Position numbers and translations under genes: made by a program
Assembly (NCBI RefSeq): GCF_029894125.1
Contig: NZ_JARXYZ010000044.1
Span: forward strand, 1-62,770
DNA length: 62,770 nucleotides
DNA from: Kitasatospora sp. MAA19
Lineage (GTDB): Bacteria; Actinomycetota; Actinomycetes; Streptomycetales; Streptomycetaceae
Direction of reading: 5' to 3'
Notes under the pieces: generated by a model
The model's database searches: none
Told to the model about the DNA's origin: nothing
The model's input: only the letters and a program-made list of their open reading frames with translations
In this document: positions 37,545 through 46,102 of the stretch, piece after piece
Numbering within the stretch: position 1 is the first letter of the stretch
Layout: each line of letters opens with the position of its first letter

Positions 37545-37576
37545 GTACCGAGTCCCGCCCGTACCGAGTCCCGCCC
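37545..37576 (+). repeat. Perfect 16-bp tandem duplication
   Basis: GTACCGAGTCCCGCCC occurs twice in direct succession in the gap between the TOBE gene and the next gene. Confidence 0.85.
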
Positions 37577-37608
37577 GATCCGGTTCCGAACGAGAGGCCC
37601 CGCCAGGG

Positions 37609-38055
37609 ATGTCCCACCCGCACCTGCCGACCACCCAGAGCGCCGTCCGCGCGGTCGAGGAGCTGGCCGCCCGGCACGGCCGGGAGGTCCGCGCCCAGCA
37701 CGACATCGGCCGCGACCAGACCTTCGCCGGCCTGGTCGGCAACTACGGCGGGGACGGCGAACCCGCCCCGATCCCGCACGAGGCACTGCTGGAGTTCGGC
37801 GGCCGCCCCGAGATCGCCGTCCGCCTGTTCACCCACGACGAGGCCGTGGTCACGCTCGACGGCATCGCCTTCGACGTCCGGCGCGACAGCGTGCCCGCCT
37901 TCCTCAACTCGGTCTGGAGCGGCCTGGTGCACGTCAAGGCGCGGACCTTCCCGCCGTCCACCACCATGATCGTCACCGTTCCCGGTGAGCCCGGCTACCG
38001 CGAGAGCGTCGGCATGCGCGACCTCACCCCGTGGATCGCGGGGCTGATCCGATGA
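37609..38055 (+). CDS. Hypothetical protein coupled to a phosphodiesterase
   Basis: I do not recognise a family in this 148-residue protein. It is cytosolic and mixed alpha/beta, with HEALLEFGGRPEIAVRLFTH, then a strand-rich centre, and the ending VGMRDLTPWIAGLIR. CAGGGATG places the start. The stop overlaps the start of the phosphodiesterase gene (ATGA at 38052-38055), so the two are made together and may work on the same lipid or phosphate metabolite. Confidence 0.65.
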   Translation: MSHPHLPTTQSAVRAVEELAARHGREVRAQHDIGRDQTFAGLVGNYGGDGEPAPIPHEALLEFGGRPEIAVRLFTHDEAVVTLDGIAFDVRRDSVPAFLNSVWSGLVHVKARTFPPSTTMIVTVPGEPGYRESVGMRDLTPWIAGLIR

Positions 38056-38780
38056 CCGCCGCCGACCGCACCGCCCCCGCCGACCGCCGCCCGGTGCTCG
38101 CCGTCGCCCACCGCGGCGATCCGTACCGCCACCGCGAGAACACCCTGCCCTCGATCGAGTCCGCGCTCGCTGCCGGCGCCGACGCCGTCGAGGTGGACGT
38201 CCAGCTCACCCGCGACCGGGTGCCCGTCCTGCTGCACGACCGCACCCTGGAACGCCTCTGGGGCGACCCGCGGTCGATCGGCCGGGTGACCGCCGAGCAG
38301 CTCGACGGGCTGCGCCAGGGGCCGCTCGTCGTCCCGACCCTCGCCGAGGCGATCAAGGTCGTGGCGGCCGCCGACGGCCCCCGGCTGCTCATCGACCTCG
38401 ACGACCCCGGCCCCGCCGCCGCCACCTGGTCCGTCGTCACCGACCTGGGCGCCGAACGGCTGGTCGCCTTCTGCGGTCCCGCCACCGCCATGCTCGCCGT
38501 CCGCGCGCTGACCCCGGACACCGAGATCGCCCTCACCTGGACTCGGCCCCGGCTGCCCGTCCGCGCCCTGCTCGACGACCTGCGCCCGCGCTACCTCAAT
38601 CCGCCGTTCGGCCTCGTCACCCCCGAGTTCACCGCCGCCGCCGCGGACGCCGGGCTCGCGGTCTCCACCTGGACCGCCGACCTGCGCCGCACCATGCGCC
38701 GGCTGCGCGACACCGGGGTCGCCTCCATCACCAGCAACCGGATCGACGTGCTGCGCGCCGTCCTGGACGGCCGCCGGTAA
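38052..38780 (+). CDS. Glycerophosphodiester phosphodiesterase
   Basis: The 242-residue protein shows the GDPD TIM-barrel motifs: AHRGDPYRHRENTLPS with the first catalytic His-Arg and the metal Glu, ADAVEVDVQLTRDRVPVLLH with E-x-D and the second His, and the C-terminal VSTWTADLRRTMRRLRDTGV barrel end. It releases sn-glycerol 3-phosphate from deacylated phospholipids. No signal peptide is present, so it is cytosolic. It is translationally coupled to the hypothetical gene upstream. Confidence 0.88.
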   Translation: MTAADRTAPADRRPVLAVAHRGDPYRHRENTLPSIESALAAGADAVEVDVQLTRDRVPVLLHDRTLERLWGDPRSIGRVTAEQLDGLRQGPLVVPTLAEAIKVVAAADGPRLLIDLDDPGPAAATWSVVTDLGAERLVAFCGPATAMLAVRALTPDTEIALTWTRPRLPVRALLDDLRPRYLNPPFGLVTPEFTAAAADAGLAVSTWTADLRRTMRRLRDTGVASITSNRIDVLRAVLDGRR

Positions 38781-38782
38781 GC

Positions 38783-38902
38783 GTGCTGACCCCTCGGGAA
38801 CCGGGCGGTGCCCTGCCGACCCGTCAGCACCTGCTCACCCGCAGCACCCTGGAGCCCCTCGCGGTGGTCCGCCACCTCGGCGGCTCCTTGGAGGAGAACT
38901 GA
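38783..38902 (+). CDS. Possible 39-residue ORF after the phosphodiesterase
   Basis: GTG 38783 opens a short frame ending H-L-G-G-S-L-E-E-N. It starts two bases after the previous stop and has good third-position GC, but no ribosome binding site of its own and no family match. It may be chance. Confidence 0.2.
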   Translation: MLTPREPGGALPTRQHLLTRSTLEPLAVVRHLGGSLEEN

Positions 38903-39090
38903 CGTCCGGCGCTCGAAGGCCGGTGTCAGGGCGGCTCGCTCGATGAGGTGAGGCGCGCCGATCGCTCTGTACGCGACGTACGGGGGCGGATTGAATCGGC
39001 TGCACCGTTGACCGGCGGCGCCTCTCCCGGCGGTGGGCCGGGCATCGTGCCGGCCCGGGCCCGCCAGGGGTGCCGGCGAAAAGGGGCGCG

Positions 39091-40350
39091 ATGTCGGGTG
39101 GTCTGTTGAGATGGGGCGATTCGGACTCGTCGACGAGCCAGGCGGAGGTGGCCGTGCCGGAGCAGCGTGCGGATGAGGAACGTGCGCGAGCGGAGCAGCC
39201 GGTGGACTACGCGCCGGACCACCGCAGGCCGTATCTGATGCTGCCGCCGGTGGTCCGGCAGGCGGCCGCCTGGTCGGCGGCGGTGATCCTGCTGCTCTCC
39301 GTCGCCTCGCTGCTGGTCTTCGCGCTGGTCGAGCTGCGGGCCGCCACCGTGCCGGTGGTGCTGGCGCTGCTCGGGACCTCGCTGCTCTACCCGGCGGTGC
39401 CGTGGATGGTCCGGCGGGGCGTCAGCCGGGGGCTGGCCGCCGGGCTCACCTGCGTGCTGCTGGTCGCGGCCGTCTGCGGGGTGATCGCGCTGCTGGTCAA
39501 CGCGCTGGTGCACAGCGCCCCGCAGATCGCCGAGTCCCTCCAGCAGTCCGGCAGCAGGCTCGCCGAGTGGCTCGGCCCGACCGGCGAGAAGATCCGGCAC
39601 GCGCTGGACAACGCCAAGGGGGAGACCAACTCGCTGGTCTCGACCATCACCAACGGCGTGCTGTCCGGGCTGGGCCTGGCCACCCAGCTGATCGCCGGCG
39701 GGGTGCTGGCGCTCGCGCTGGTGTTCTTCTTCCTCCGGGACGGCCACCGCACCGGCGACACGATCCGCTCCTACCTGCCCGAGCGCAGCGCCGAGACCGT
39801 CACCGCCTGCGCCGAGCGGGCCTTCGACGCGATGGCCGGCTTCATGCGCGGCACCACGCTGATCGCGCTGATCGACGCCACCTTCATCACCATCGGTCTG
39901 GTGGCGCTCGGGGTGCCGGGCGCGCCGGGGCTGGGCGCGCTGGTGTTCATGGGCGCCTACATCCCGTTCGTCGGGGCCTTCCTGTCCGGGGCGGTGTCCG
40001 TGCTGGTCGCGCTCGCCGACGGTGGGCTCGGGACGGCGGCATGGGCGCTCGCCGTGGTGATGGCGGTCCAGCTGATCGAGGGCAACGTCCTCCAACCCCT
40101 CATCCAGAGCCGGACGGTGGAGCTGCACCCGGCCACCATCATGGTCGCCGTGGTGGCCGGCTCCGGGATCGCCGGCATCCTCGGGGCCCTGCTCGCCGTG
40201 CCGGTCTGCGCTGCCGGGGTGGGCATCGTCTCCGTCCTGCGCGGCGTCCCCGCCCCGCGTGCCGCCCGCCGTGCGGGCAACGGAGGTAACCCGGTTGCCG
40301 GGGCCGGGACAGGCGTGCGAAGATCGCTAATGCGACGGAAGTCGCGATAG
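39091..40350 (+). CDS. AI-2E family transporter (PerM-like permease)
   Basis: The 419-residue protein has a charged N-terminal tail of about 45 residues and about eight membrane helices, with the family region FMGAYIPFVGAFLSGAVSVL and the motif VQLIEGNVLQPLIQSRTVEL. Family members export autoinducer-2 in enterics or act as Na+/H+ antiporters elsewhere, so the substrate is open. ATG 39091 follows AAAAGGGG; a GTG at 39070 is in frame but less likely. The lyase-like gene follows after 16 bp. Confidence 0.85.
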   Translation: MSGGLLRWGDSDSSTSQAEVAVPEQRADEERARAEQPVDYAPDHRRPYLMLPPVVRQAAAWSAAVILLLSVASLLVFALVELRAATVPVVLALLGTSLLYPAVPWMVRRGVSRGLAAGLTCVLLVAAVCGVIALLVNALVHSAPQIAESLQQSGSRLAEWLGPTGEKIRHALDNAKGETNSLVSTITNGVLSGLGLATQLIAGGVLALALVFFFLRDGHRTGDTIRSYLPERSAETVTACAERAFDAMAGFMRGTTLIALIDATFITIGLVALGVPGAPGLGALVFMGAYIPFVGAFLSGAVSVLVALADGGLGTAAWALAVVMAVQLIEGNVLQPLIQSRTVELHPATIMVAVVAGSGIAGILGALLAVPVCAAGVGIVSVLRGVPAPRAARRAGNGGNPVAGAGTGVRRSLMRRKSR

Positions 40351-40366
40351 CGGTGAGGGGGTTCGC

Positions 40367-41254
40367 ATGGAACGGGTCATGGAGCTGATCGAGGTCGCCG
40401 AGGAGGGGGCCGGACCGTACGGGGTCGCGGTGGGGCCGGACGGCGGCGTGTGGTTCACGCTGGTGCACACCGGGGAGATCGGGCGGCTGGCGGCGGACGG
40501 CACGGTCGAGCGGTACGGGCTCGGGGCGCCGGAGTGCGGGCCCTCGGTGATCACCGCCGGCCCGGACGGCGCGCTCTGGTTCACCCGGATGCGCGACCAC
40601 CGGATCGGGCGGATCGACACCGACGGGAAGGCGGGCTCCTTCGCCGTGCCGACGGCGGGCGCCGGGCCGTACGGGATCGCCGCCGGGCCCGACGGGGCGC
40701 TCTGGTTCACCGAGCTGAACGCCGACCGGATCGGGCGGATCACCGTGGACGGCGAGGTGACGGAGTACCCGCTGCCGCAGCCCGGGTCCTTCCCGTCGCT
40801 GATCACGGCGGGCCCGGACGGCGCGCTCTGGTGCACGCTCAACCAGGCGAACGCCGTCGCCCGGATCACCGTCGGGGGCGAGGTCGCCGTCCACCCGCTG
40901 CCCACCGAGGGCACCGCCCCGGTCGGGATCACCGCCGGGGCGGACGGCGCGCTCTGGTACGTCGGCATCGGCGGCGGGTTGGTCGGCCGGATCACGGTGG
41001 ACGGCGAGGCCACCGAGTACCCGCTGGCCGACCGGGCGGCCCGGCCGCACGCGATCACCTGCGGACCGGACGGCCGGCTCTGGTTCACCGAGTGGGGCGC
41101 CGGCCGGATCGGGGTGCTCGCCGTCGACGGACACCTCGACGGCTACCGGCTGCCCGGCCCGGGCGCCGAGCCGCACGGCATCGCCCTCGGCCCGGACGGC
41201 GCGGTGTACGCGGCGCTGGAGCGCGGCGAGCTGGTACGGCTGGCACCGGCGTAG
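40367..41254 (+). CDS. vgb: Virginiamycin B lyase-like beta-propeller (streptogramin B lyase)
   Basis: This 295-residue protein consists of seven repeats of the form GPDGALWFTE-x5-RIGRI-x7-EYPLP, a seven-bladed propeller of normal Vgb length. The residues that line the Vgb active site appear in place: R-P-H-A-I-T, W-F-T-E-W-G-A-G-R-I-G, A-E-P-H-G-I and the last-blade Glu in ALERGE. Vgb linearises type B streptogramins by breaking the ester bond without water. It could protect against such antibiotics, or act on another cyclic depsipeptide. Expression with the upstream permease (16-bp gap) is likely. Confidence 0.82.
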   Translation: MERVMELIEVAEEGAGPYGVAVGPDGGVWFTLVHTGEIGRLAADGTVERYGLGAPECGPSVITAGPDGALWFTRMRDHRIGRIDTDGKAGSFAVPTAGAGPYGIAAGPDGALWFTELNADRIGRITVDGEVTEYPLPQPGSFPSLITAGPDGALWCTLNQANAVARITVGGEVAVHPLPTEGTAPVGITAGADGALWYVGIGGGLVGRITVDGEATEYPLADRAARPHAITCGPDGRLWFTEWGAGRIGVLAVDGHLDGYRLPGPGAEPHGIALGPDGAVYAALERGELVRLAPA

Positions 41255-41262
41255 GGCGAGCC

Positions 41263-41820
41263 CTACGGCTGACGGCGCAGCAGCTCCTCCAGATCGGCCA
41301 GCAGGTCGAGCGCGGCGGCGCGGTCGGGCACCGCCGCCGGGGCGGGCGCGCGCTCGGCGATCACCCGCAGGGCGGCGGCGGCCTGGCGGGCGAACAGGGC
41401 GAGCAGGTCCAGCTCGGGCAGGCTGGCCCGGGCCTGCGGGGCCGGGTCCAGCACCTCCAGGACGCCCAGCACCTTGCTGCCGTGCGTCAGCGGCGCCGCC
41501 ATCAGCGCGTTCGGCACGTACGCGGTGGACTCGGCGAACGCCCGGTCGAAGGTGCGGTTGGCGCCCAGGTCGTCGACCACCATCGGCTCGCCCGAGGCGG
41601 CGACCCAGCCCGCGATGCCGCTGCCCGCCGGGAACCGGCGGCCCACCAGGGACTCCTCGCCGCGCCCCGAGACGGCCTGGAACACCAGCTCGCCGGCCGC
41701 CTCGTCGAGCAGGCAGACCGAACCGGCCTCGGCGCCGAAGATCGCGCGGGCCACGTCCACCACGGACTGCAGCAGCTCGCGGGCCAGCGGGTCGACGGCG
41801 GGATCAGTGCTGAGGGTCAT
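41263..41820 (-). CDS. GAF domain protein
   Basis: This 185-residue cytosolic protein is almost entirely one GAF domain (about residues 10-155; AGSVCLLDEAAGELVFQAVS, GSGIAGWVAASGEPMVVDDL, LMAAPLTHGSKVLGVLEVLD), with a short helical tail. GAF domains sense small ligands or redox state. The gene lies 7 bp downstream of the S8 protease gene and on the same strand, so cyclase-ATPase, protease and GAF protein form a three-gene operon. The ligand is unknown. Confidence 0.82.
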   Translation of the reverse strand: MTLSTDPAVDPLARELLQSVVDVARAIFGAEAGSVCLLDEAAGELVFQAVSGRGEESLVGRRFPAGSGIAGWVAASGEPMVVDDLGANRTFDRAFAESTAYVPNALMAAPLTHGSKVLGVLEVLDPAPQARASLPELDLLALFARQAAAALRVIAERAPAPAAVPDRAAALDLLADLEELLRRQP

Positions 41821-41827
41821 CGGGCGC

Positions 41828-42661
41828 CTACGTGGTGGGGGTGGACGGGCGGGTGCCGCCGCCGACCTGGACGTTGGCCGCGGTGAGGTAGAGCGCGCTC
41901 TTCAGCTGGAACGTCGTCAGCCTCGGGCGGCCGGACAGGATGCGGGCGCACAGCCCGGCGACGTACGGGGTGGCGAAGCTGTTGCCGGTGGTACGGATGG
42001 TGGCGCCGCCGAGCCAGGGCACCCGGACGTTCTGGCCGGGGGCGAAGAACTCGACCGGCGGCGCCGGGTTGTACAGGTGCAGGGCCGGGTCGTCCTCCTG
42101 GTGGCTGCCGACCGAGATGACCGAGGAGAACCGCCAGGGGTAGCTCTCCACCGGGGTGTTGTGGGCGGAGGCGACGATCGCGGTGCGGGCGAAGAACGCG
42201 TCGTCGGCGATCGCGTGCAGCTCCTCCAGGAAGCGGGTCCGGGTGGTGGAGAGGCTGAGGTTGACGACGTCGAAGCCCTGCTCGACGGCCCAGCGCAGCC
42301 CGGCGATCAGCATGTCGCCGGTGCCGGTGAAGCGCTCGCCCAGCACCCGGACGCTGTAGAGCTCGCAGTCCGGGGCGGTGCGGCGGATGATGCCCGCGCA
42401 GGCGGTGCCGTGGCCGCAGGTGTCGCCGGTGCGGTCGGGGCGGATCACCAGCTCCCGGGTGGTCGGGTCCTTGACCACCGCCCAGGAGCCGTCCAGCGGG
42501 CCGACCAGCGGGTGGTCCGGCTCGATGCCGGAGTCCACGACGCAGACCCGCACCCCCTTGCCGGTGCTCCCGCCGTCCGGGGCGGCGGTGTCGGCGAGCA
42601 CCGGGAGGTCCGCGGCGGCCCGGCCACGCAGGCTCCAGGTGAGGCCGGCCGGGCCGCTCAC
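41828..42661 (-). CDS. Cytoplasmic subtilisin-like (S8) serine protease
   Basis: GTG 42661 overlaps the stop of the cyclase-ATPase gene (GTGA). The 277-residue protein has the S8 triad: Asp43 in VCVVDSGIEPDH, His84 in CGHGTACAG and Ser228 in TTGNSFATPYVAG, with an oxyanion Asn in SAHNTP. There is no signal peptide or propeptide, so it acts inside the cell. The GNSFATP motif departs from the common GTSMAxP. It is divergent from a class III lanthipeptide locus and could serve as leader protease or signalling protease; that link is inference. Confidence 0.85.
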   Translation of the reverse strand: MSGPAGLTWSLRGRAAADLPVLADTAAPDGGSTGKGVRVCVVDSGIEPDHPLVGPLDGSWAVVKDPTTRELVIRPDRTGDTCGHGTACAGIIRRTAPDCELYSVRVLGERFTGTGDMLIAGLRWAVEQGFDVVNLSLSTTRTRFLEELHAIADDAFFARTAIVASAHNTPVESYPWRFSSVISVGSHQEDDPALHLYNPAPPVEFFAPGQNVRVPWLGGATIRTTGNSFATPYVAGLCARILSGRPRLTTFQLKSALYLTAANVQVGGGTRPSTPTT

Positions 42662-45600
42662 CGGGTGCCCCCGAGGCGCTCGGCCCGGCGCACACCCGGC
42701 AGGTGGCCCTTGGCGGCGAACCGGTCCCGGGCGGTGGCGGCCGCCACGGCGGCCTCCGCGGGCCGGTCGAGCAGCAGCAGCGCGTGGGCGCGGTCCAGCG
42801 TGGTGAGCGCCTGCAGCAGCAGCGACTCGGTGGCCTCGGCGGCCCGGACGGCGGACCCGGTCAGCTCCAGTGCCGGCTCGGCCTCGCCCCCGGCGGCGGC
42901 GAGCCGGCCGCGCAGCGCGTCCAGCTCGATCGCCAGCACCGGCGGCAGCGCGGTCGCGGCGTCGACACCGTCCAGGTGGCGGGCGGCCGGGCCCGGGCGG
43001 TCGGTGTCCAGCAGGACGCGGGCGGTGGTGAGGGCGAGCCGGGGCAGCGGGGCGGCGGCGCCCAGCCGGCGGGCGACCTCGGCGGCGTCGGCGAGCAGGT
43101 CCAGGGCCTGCCCGGTCTGGCCGGTGGCTGCCGCGGCCTGGGCGGTCAGGGCCGGCAGCGAGATCATCGCGTCGGCCAGCGACAGCTCGCCCGCCAGGCC
43201 GTTGGCCTCGGCCAGCAGCAGCTCGGCCTCGCCGGGCCGGTCGCGCAGGGCGAGCAGGACGGCCAGCGGGCCGTTCAGCGCGACCCGGACGGTCCGGTGG
43301 CCGGCGCCGTGCCCGGCGAGCAGGGCCCGCAGCCGGAAGACGGCGTTCGGCACGGGCTCGGGGCCCGCCAGCAGCGAGGCGGCCAGGGCGGCCAGCACGG
43401 CGGCCCGGTCCAACTCGGCGTCGGTGCGGGCGGCGTGGCCGAGGGCGTCGTCCAGCAGCCGCTCCGCCTCGGTGTGCCGACCCGCCAGCAGGTGCTCCTC
43501 GGCCAGCCGCAGCCGGGCGCGGGCCTGGCCGAGGTCGTCCCCGAGGTCGGTGAACAGCGGCAGGACGGCGCGGGCGGTGGCGGCGGGCTGCTCCGGGCCG
43601 GGCGGCAGACCGCGGGCGGCCAGGGCGAGCCGGGCGTGCGCGGCGTCCAGCGGGTCGGCGGCCGAATCGCGGACCTGCGCCAGGACGGGCAGGGCCTCCT
43701 CGGCGCGGCCGAGCGCCAGCCGGGCCTCGCCGAGGCGGCGCAGGGTGGGGCCGGCGGTGCGCTCGTTCGGGTAGTGCAGCCGGACGGCGCGCTCCAGCAG
43801 GTCGGTGGCGGCGGGCAGGTCGGCGTGGCCGAGGGCCTGCGCGCCGGCCAGGCCGAGCGCGGCCGCCGCGCGGGTGCGCAGGGAGTCCGTCCGGGCGTCC
43901 AGCAGGCCGAGTTCGAGCCGGTAGCGGTGGGCGCGCTCCAGGTGGCCGCCGACGGCGGCGTCCCCGGCGGCGCGGACGGCCGGCAGATCGGCGGCGCGCT
44001 CGTGGCGCTCGGCGCGGGCGCGCTTGGACATCGACTGGTAGACCGACTCCTGGACCAGGCCGCTGCTGAACCGGAAGCTGGTGCCGGCCGGTTCGACCAG
44101 GCGGCGCTCGGCCAGCCGGGCGAGCGCGGCGTGCAACCGCGGCGGGGTGGCGTCGCCGGTCTCGGGCAGGCCGGGGAGGCCGTCGATCGGGCCGGTGAAG
44201 ACGTCGTCCTCGGGGTCGGCGAAGACGTCCTGGTCGGCGCCGCCGTGGGCGAGTTCGGCGAGTTCGGCGGCGGTGAAGGCACGGCCGAGGACGGCGGCGA
44301 GGTCCAGGGTGGTGCGCTCGTCCCGCTCCAGGTCGTCGATCCGGGCGCTGAGCAGCGCCCGGCCGGTGGGCGGGAGTTCGTCGGCGAGGGTGGGGCCGTC
44401 CGCCTCGGTGAGGGCGGCCAGCAGTTCCTCCAGGTGCAGCGGGTTGCCCTCGGCGCGCTCCAGGAGGCGGGTCGGCACCGCGTCCTGGTGGGCGCTCAGC
44501 TCGGTCAACTGGGCGGCCAGCAGGGCCGACTCGTCCCAGGACAGGCCGCCGACCGGCAGCGCCGGCAGCTCCGGGCGGGAGGCCGGGAGCTCGGGGCGGG
44601 TCAGGCAGAGCAGCAGCACCGGGGCCGGGCCGAGTGCGGCGACCAGCCGCTCGGCGGCGTCCAGCAGCACCGGGCCGGCCCACTGGCAGTCGTCCAGGAC
44701 GAGCACGGCCGGGCGCTCGACGGTGCGCCCGCGCAGGATCGCGGCCAGCCGGTCCAGGGACTCCTCGGCGCCCACCCCCGGGGCGGTGGCCGCGTCCAGC
44801 CGGGCCAGCGCCTCGACGGGCGCGGTCGCCCCCCGGTCGCCCAGCAGGGCCCGGACGGCGTCCGCCAGTGGGGCCAGGACGCCCTGCTCGCCGTAGCTGC
44901 GGCAGCGGCCGGTGCCGCAGCGCGCGCTGTGCCGCCCCACCCGCTCCTGCCACTCGCGCACCAGCCGGGTCTTGCCGATCCCGGCCTCGCCGACGACCAG
45001 CAGCAGCTCGGCGCCGTGGCCGCCGGCCGTCCGGGCCAACGCAGCGTCCAACTGGGCGAGTTCGCGCTCGCGGCCGACCAGCGGGACGTCGAAGCGGCGC
45101 AGCAGCTCGGGGTCGTCCTCGTCCAGCCCGACCAGGCGGTAGGCGGTGACCGGCTCGGTCTTGCCCTTGAGCCGCAGCGGGCCGACCTCGTGCACCTGGG
45201 CGGCCGGCCCGGCCGCGCGCAGGGTCTGCGGGCCGATCAGCACCTGGCCGGGCGCGGCCTGGGTCTGCAGCCGGGCGGCGATGTTCACCGTCTCGCCGGA
45301 GATCAGGGCCTGGCGCGCCGAGGCGTCCGAACCCGCCACCACCTGGCCGGTGTTGACGCCGATCCGGACGTCCAGGCGGACCCCGAGGGTGGCGTCCAGC
45401 TCGGTGTTGAGGTCCTCCAGGTCCTCCAGCATGGCGAGCGCGGCGGCCAGCGCCCGGTGGGCGTCGTCCTCGCGGATCACCGGGACGCCGAACACCGCCA
45501 TCACCGCGTCCCCGATGAACTTCTCCAAGGTGCCGCCGTGCGCCTCGATCTGACGGTGCATCCGCTCGAAGTAGCGCAGGATCACCTCGCGCAGGGTCTC

Positions 45601-45771
45601 CGGGTCGAGCGCGCCGGACAGGGCGGTGGAGTCGACCAGGTCGCAGAAGACCACCGTGACCAGCTTGCGCTCCTCGGCGGCCAGGTCGAGGGCGGCGGCC
45701 CGGGAGGTGCCGCAGGAGGGGCAGAACTGGTCGTTCGTGCTCGCGAGTTGGGCGCAGAGTGGGCAGGGCAT
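42658..45771 (-). CDS. Adenylate/guanylate cyclase fused to an AAA/STAND ATPase and TPR-like repeats
   Basis: The 1037-residue protein begins with a CxxC...CxxC zinc ribbon (residues 3-20), then a class III nucleotide cyclase domain (about 33-215; VFCDLVDSTAL, KFIGDAVMAVFG, RIGVNTGQVVAG), an AAA/STAND ATPase (about 230-500; VVGEAGIGKTRLV, VLVLDDCQWAGP) and a long helical-repeat region to the end. It probably couples a signal to cyclic nucleotide production or protease control. It is coupled to the S8 protease gene and divergent from the lanthipeptide precursor gene, with long dyads in the shared upstream region. Confidence 0.88.
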   Translation of the reverse strand: MPCPLCAQLASTNDQFCPSCGTSRAAALDLAAEERKLVTVVFCDLVDSTALSGALDPETLREVILRYFERMHRQIEAHGGTLEKFIGDAVMAVFGVPVIREDDAHRALAAALAMLEDLEDLNTELDATLGVRLDVRIGVNTGQVVAGSDASARQALISGETVNIAARLQTQAAPGQVLIGPQTLRAAGPAAQVHEVGPLRLKGKTEPVTAYRLVGLDEDDPELLRRFDVPLVGRERELAQLDAALARTAGGHGAELLLVVGEAGIGKTRLVREWQERVGRHSARCGTGRCRSYGEQGVLAPLADAVRALLGDRGATAPVEALARLDAATAPGVGAEESLDRLAAILRGRTVERPAVLVLDDCQWAGPVLLDAAERLVAALGPAPVLLLCLTRPELPASRPELPALPVGGLSWDESALLAAQLTELSAHQDAVPTRLLERAEGNPLHLEELLAALTEADGPTLADELPPTGRALLSARIDDLERDERTTLDLAAVLGRAFTAAELAELAHGGADQDVFADPEDDVFTGPIDGLPGLPETGDATPPRLHAALARLAERRLVEPAGTSFRFSSGLVQESVYQSMSKRARAERHERAADLPAVRAAGDAAVGGHLERAHRYRLELGLLDARTDSLRTRAAAALGLAGAQALGHADLPAATDLLERAVRLHYPNERTAGPTLRRLGEARLALGRAEEALPVLAQVRDSAADPLDAAHARLALAARGLPPGPEQPAATARAVLPLFTDLGDDLGQARARLRLAEEHLLAGRHTEAERLLDDALGHAARTDAELDRAAVLAALAASLLAGPEPVPNAVFRLRALLAGHGAGHRTVRVALNGPLAVLLALRDRPGEAELLLAEANGLAGELSLADAMISLPALTAQAAAATGQTGQALDLLADAAEVARRLGAAAPLPRLALTTARVLLDTDRPGPAARHLDGVDAATALPPVLAIELDALRGRLAAAGGEAEPALELTGSAVRAAEATESLLLQALTTLDRAHALLLLDRPAEAAVAAATARDRFAAKGHLPGVRRAERLGGTR

Positions 45772-46102
45772 GGCGGCAGTCCTTCGCTAGTCCTTCGCGG
45801 TGCGGGGAGCGCGGGGCGGGTCCGGGCGTGCGGGCGTGCCGGGCCAGGCTCCCCGGGCCGGCTTCGGGCCCGGTTCGCAGCCGGCTTGCGGGCGGTATGG
45901 CCGCAGCTCGGAGCGGGTGCGGGGGCCCGCCGGGCGGGCCCGTGGGGCTGACGGGGGCCGTCGACGGCGCCGTGACCTGCGGCCATACCGCCGCCGTACC
46001 GGTTCCCAGGCCGTGCGCAGCCCCATGTCCCTACCGTCTTCAGCACGGCGGACCACCCTCCGTCGAACCCCTACCGATCAACCCAGTGAAGGGAGTTCAG
46101 CC
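45772..46102. other. Divergent regulatory region between cyclase-ATPase and lanthipeptide precursor
   Basis: These 331 bp contain no gene. They hold nested dyads (listed separately) and the GGGAG ribosome binding site of the precursor at 46091-46095. It is the most repeat-structured intergenic region in the window. Confidence 0.6.
45891..45992. promoter_or_regulatory. Long inverted repeat flanking an inner palindrome
   Basis: GGCGGTATGGCCGCAG (45891-45906) returns as CTGCGGCCATACCGCC (45977-45992), a perfect 16-bp inverted repeat 70 bp apart. Between them GGGCCCGCC-G-GGCGGGCCC (45923-45941) is a perfect dyad. They may be operators for looping control of both divergent operons, or a folded leader RNA of the precursor transcript. 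Confidence 0.7.

Noticed and set aside
42703..45951. Plus-strand ORF of 1082 codons opposite the cyclase-ATPase gene
   Set aside because: High-GC antisense frame; Gln/Gly-rich, no motif, while the minus strand has clear cyclase and ATPase motifs.
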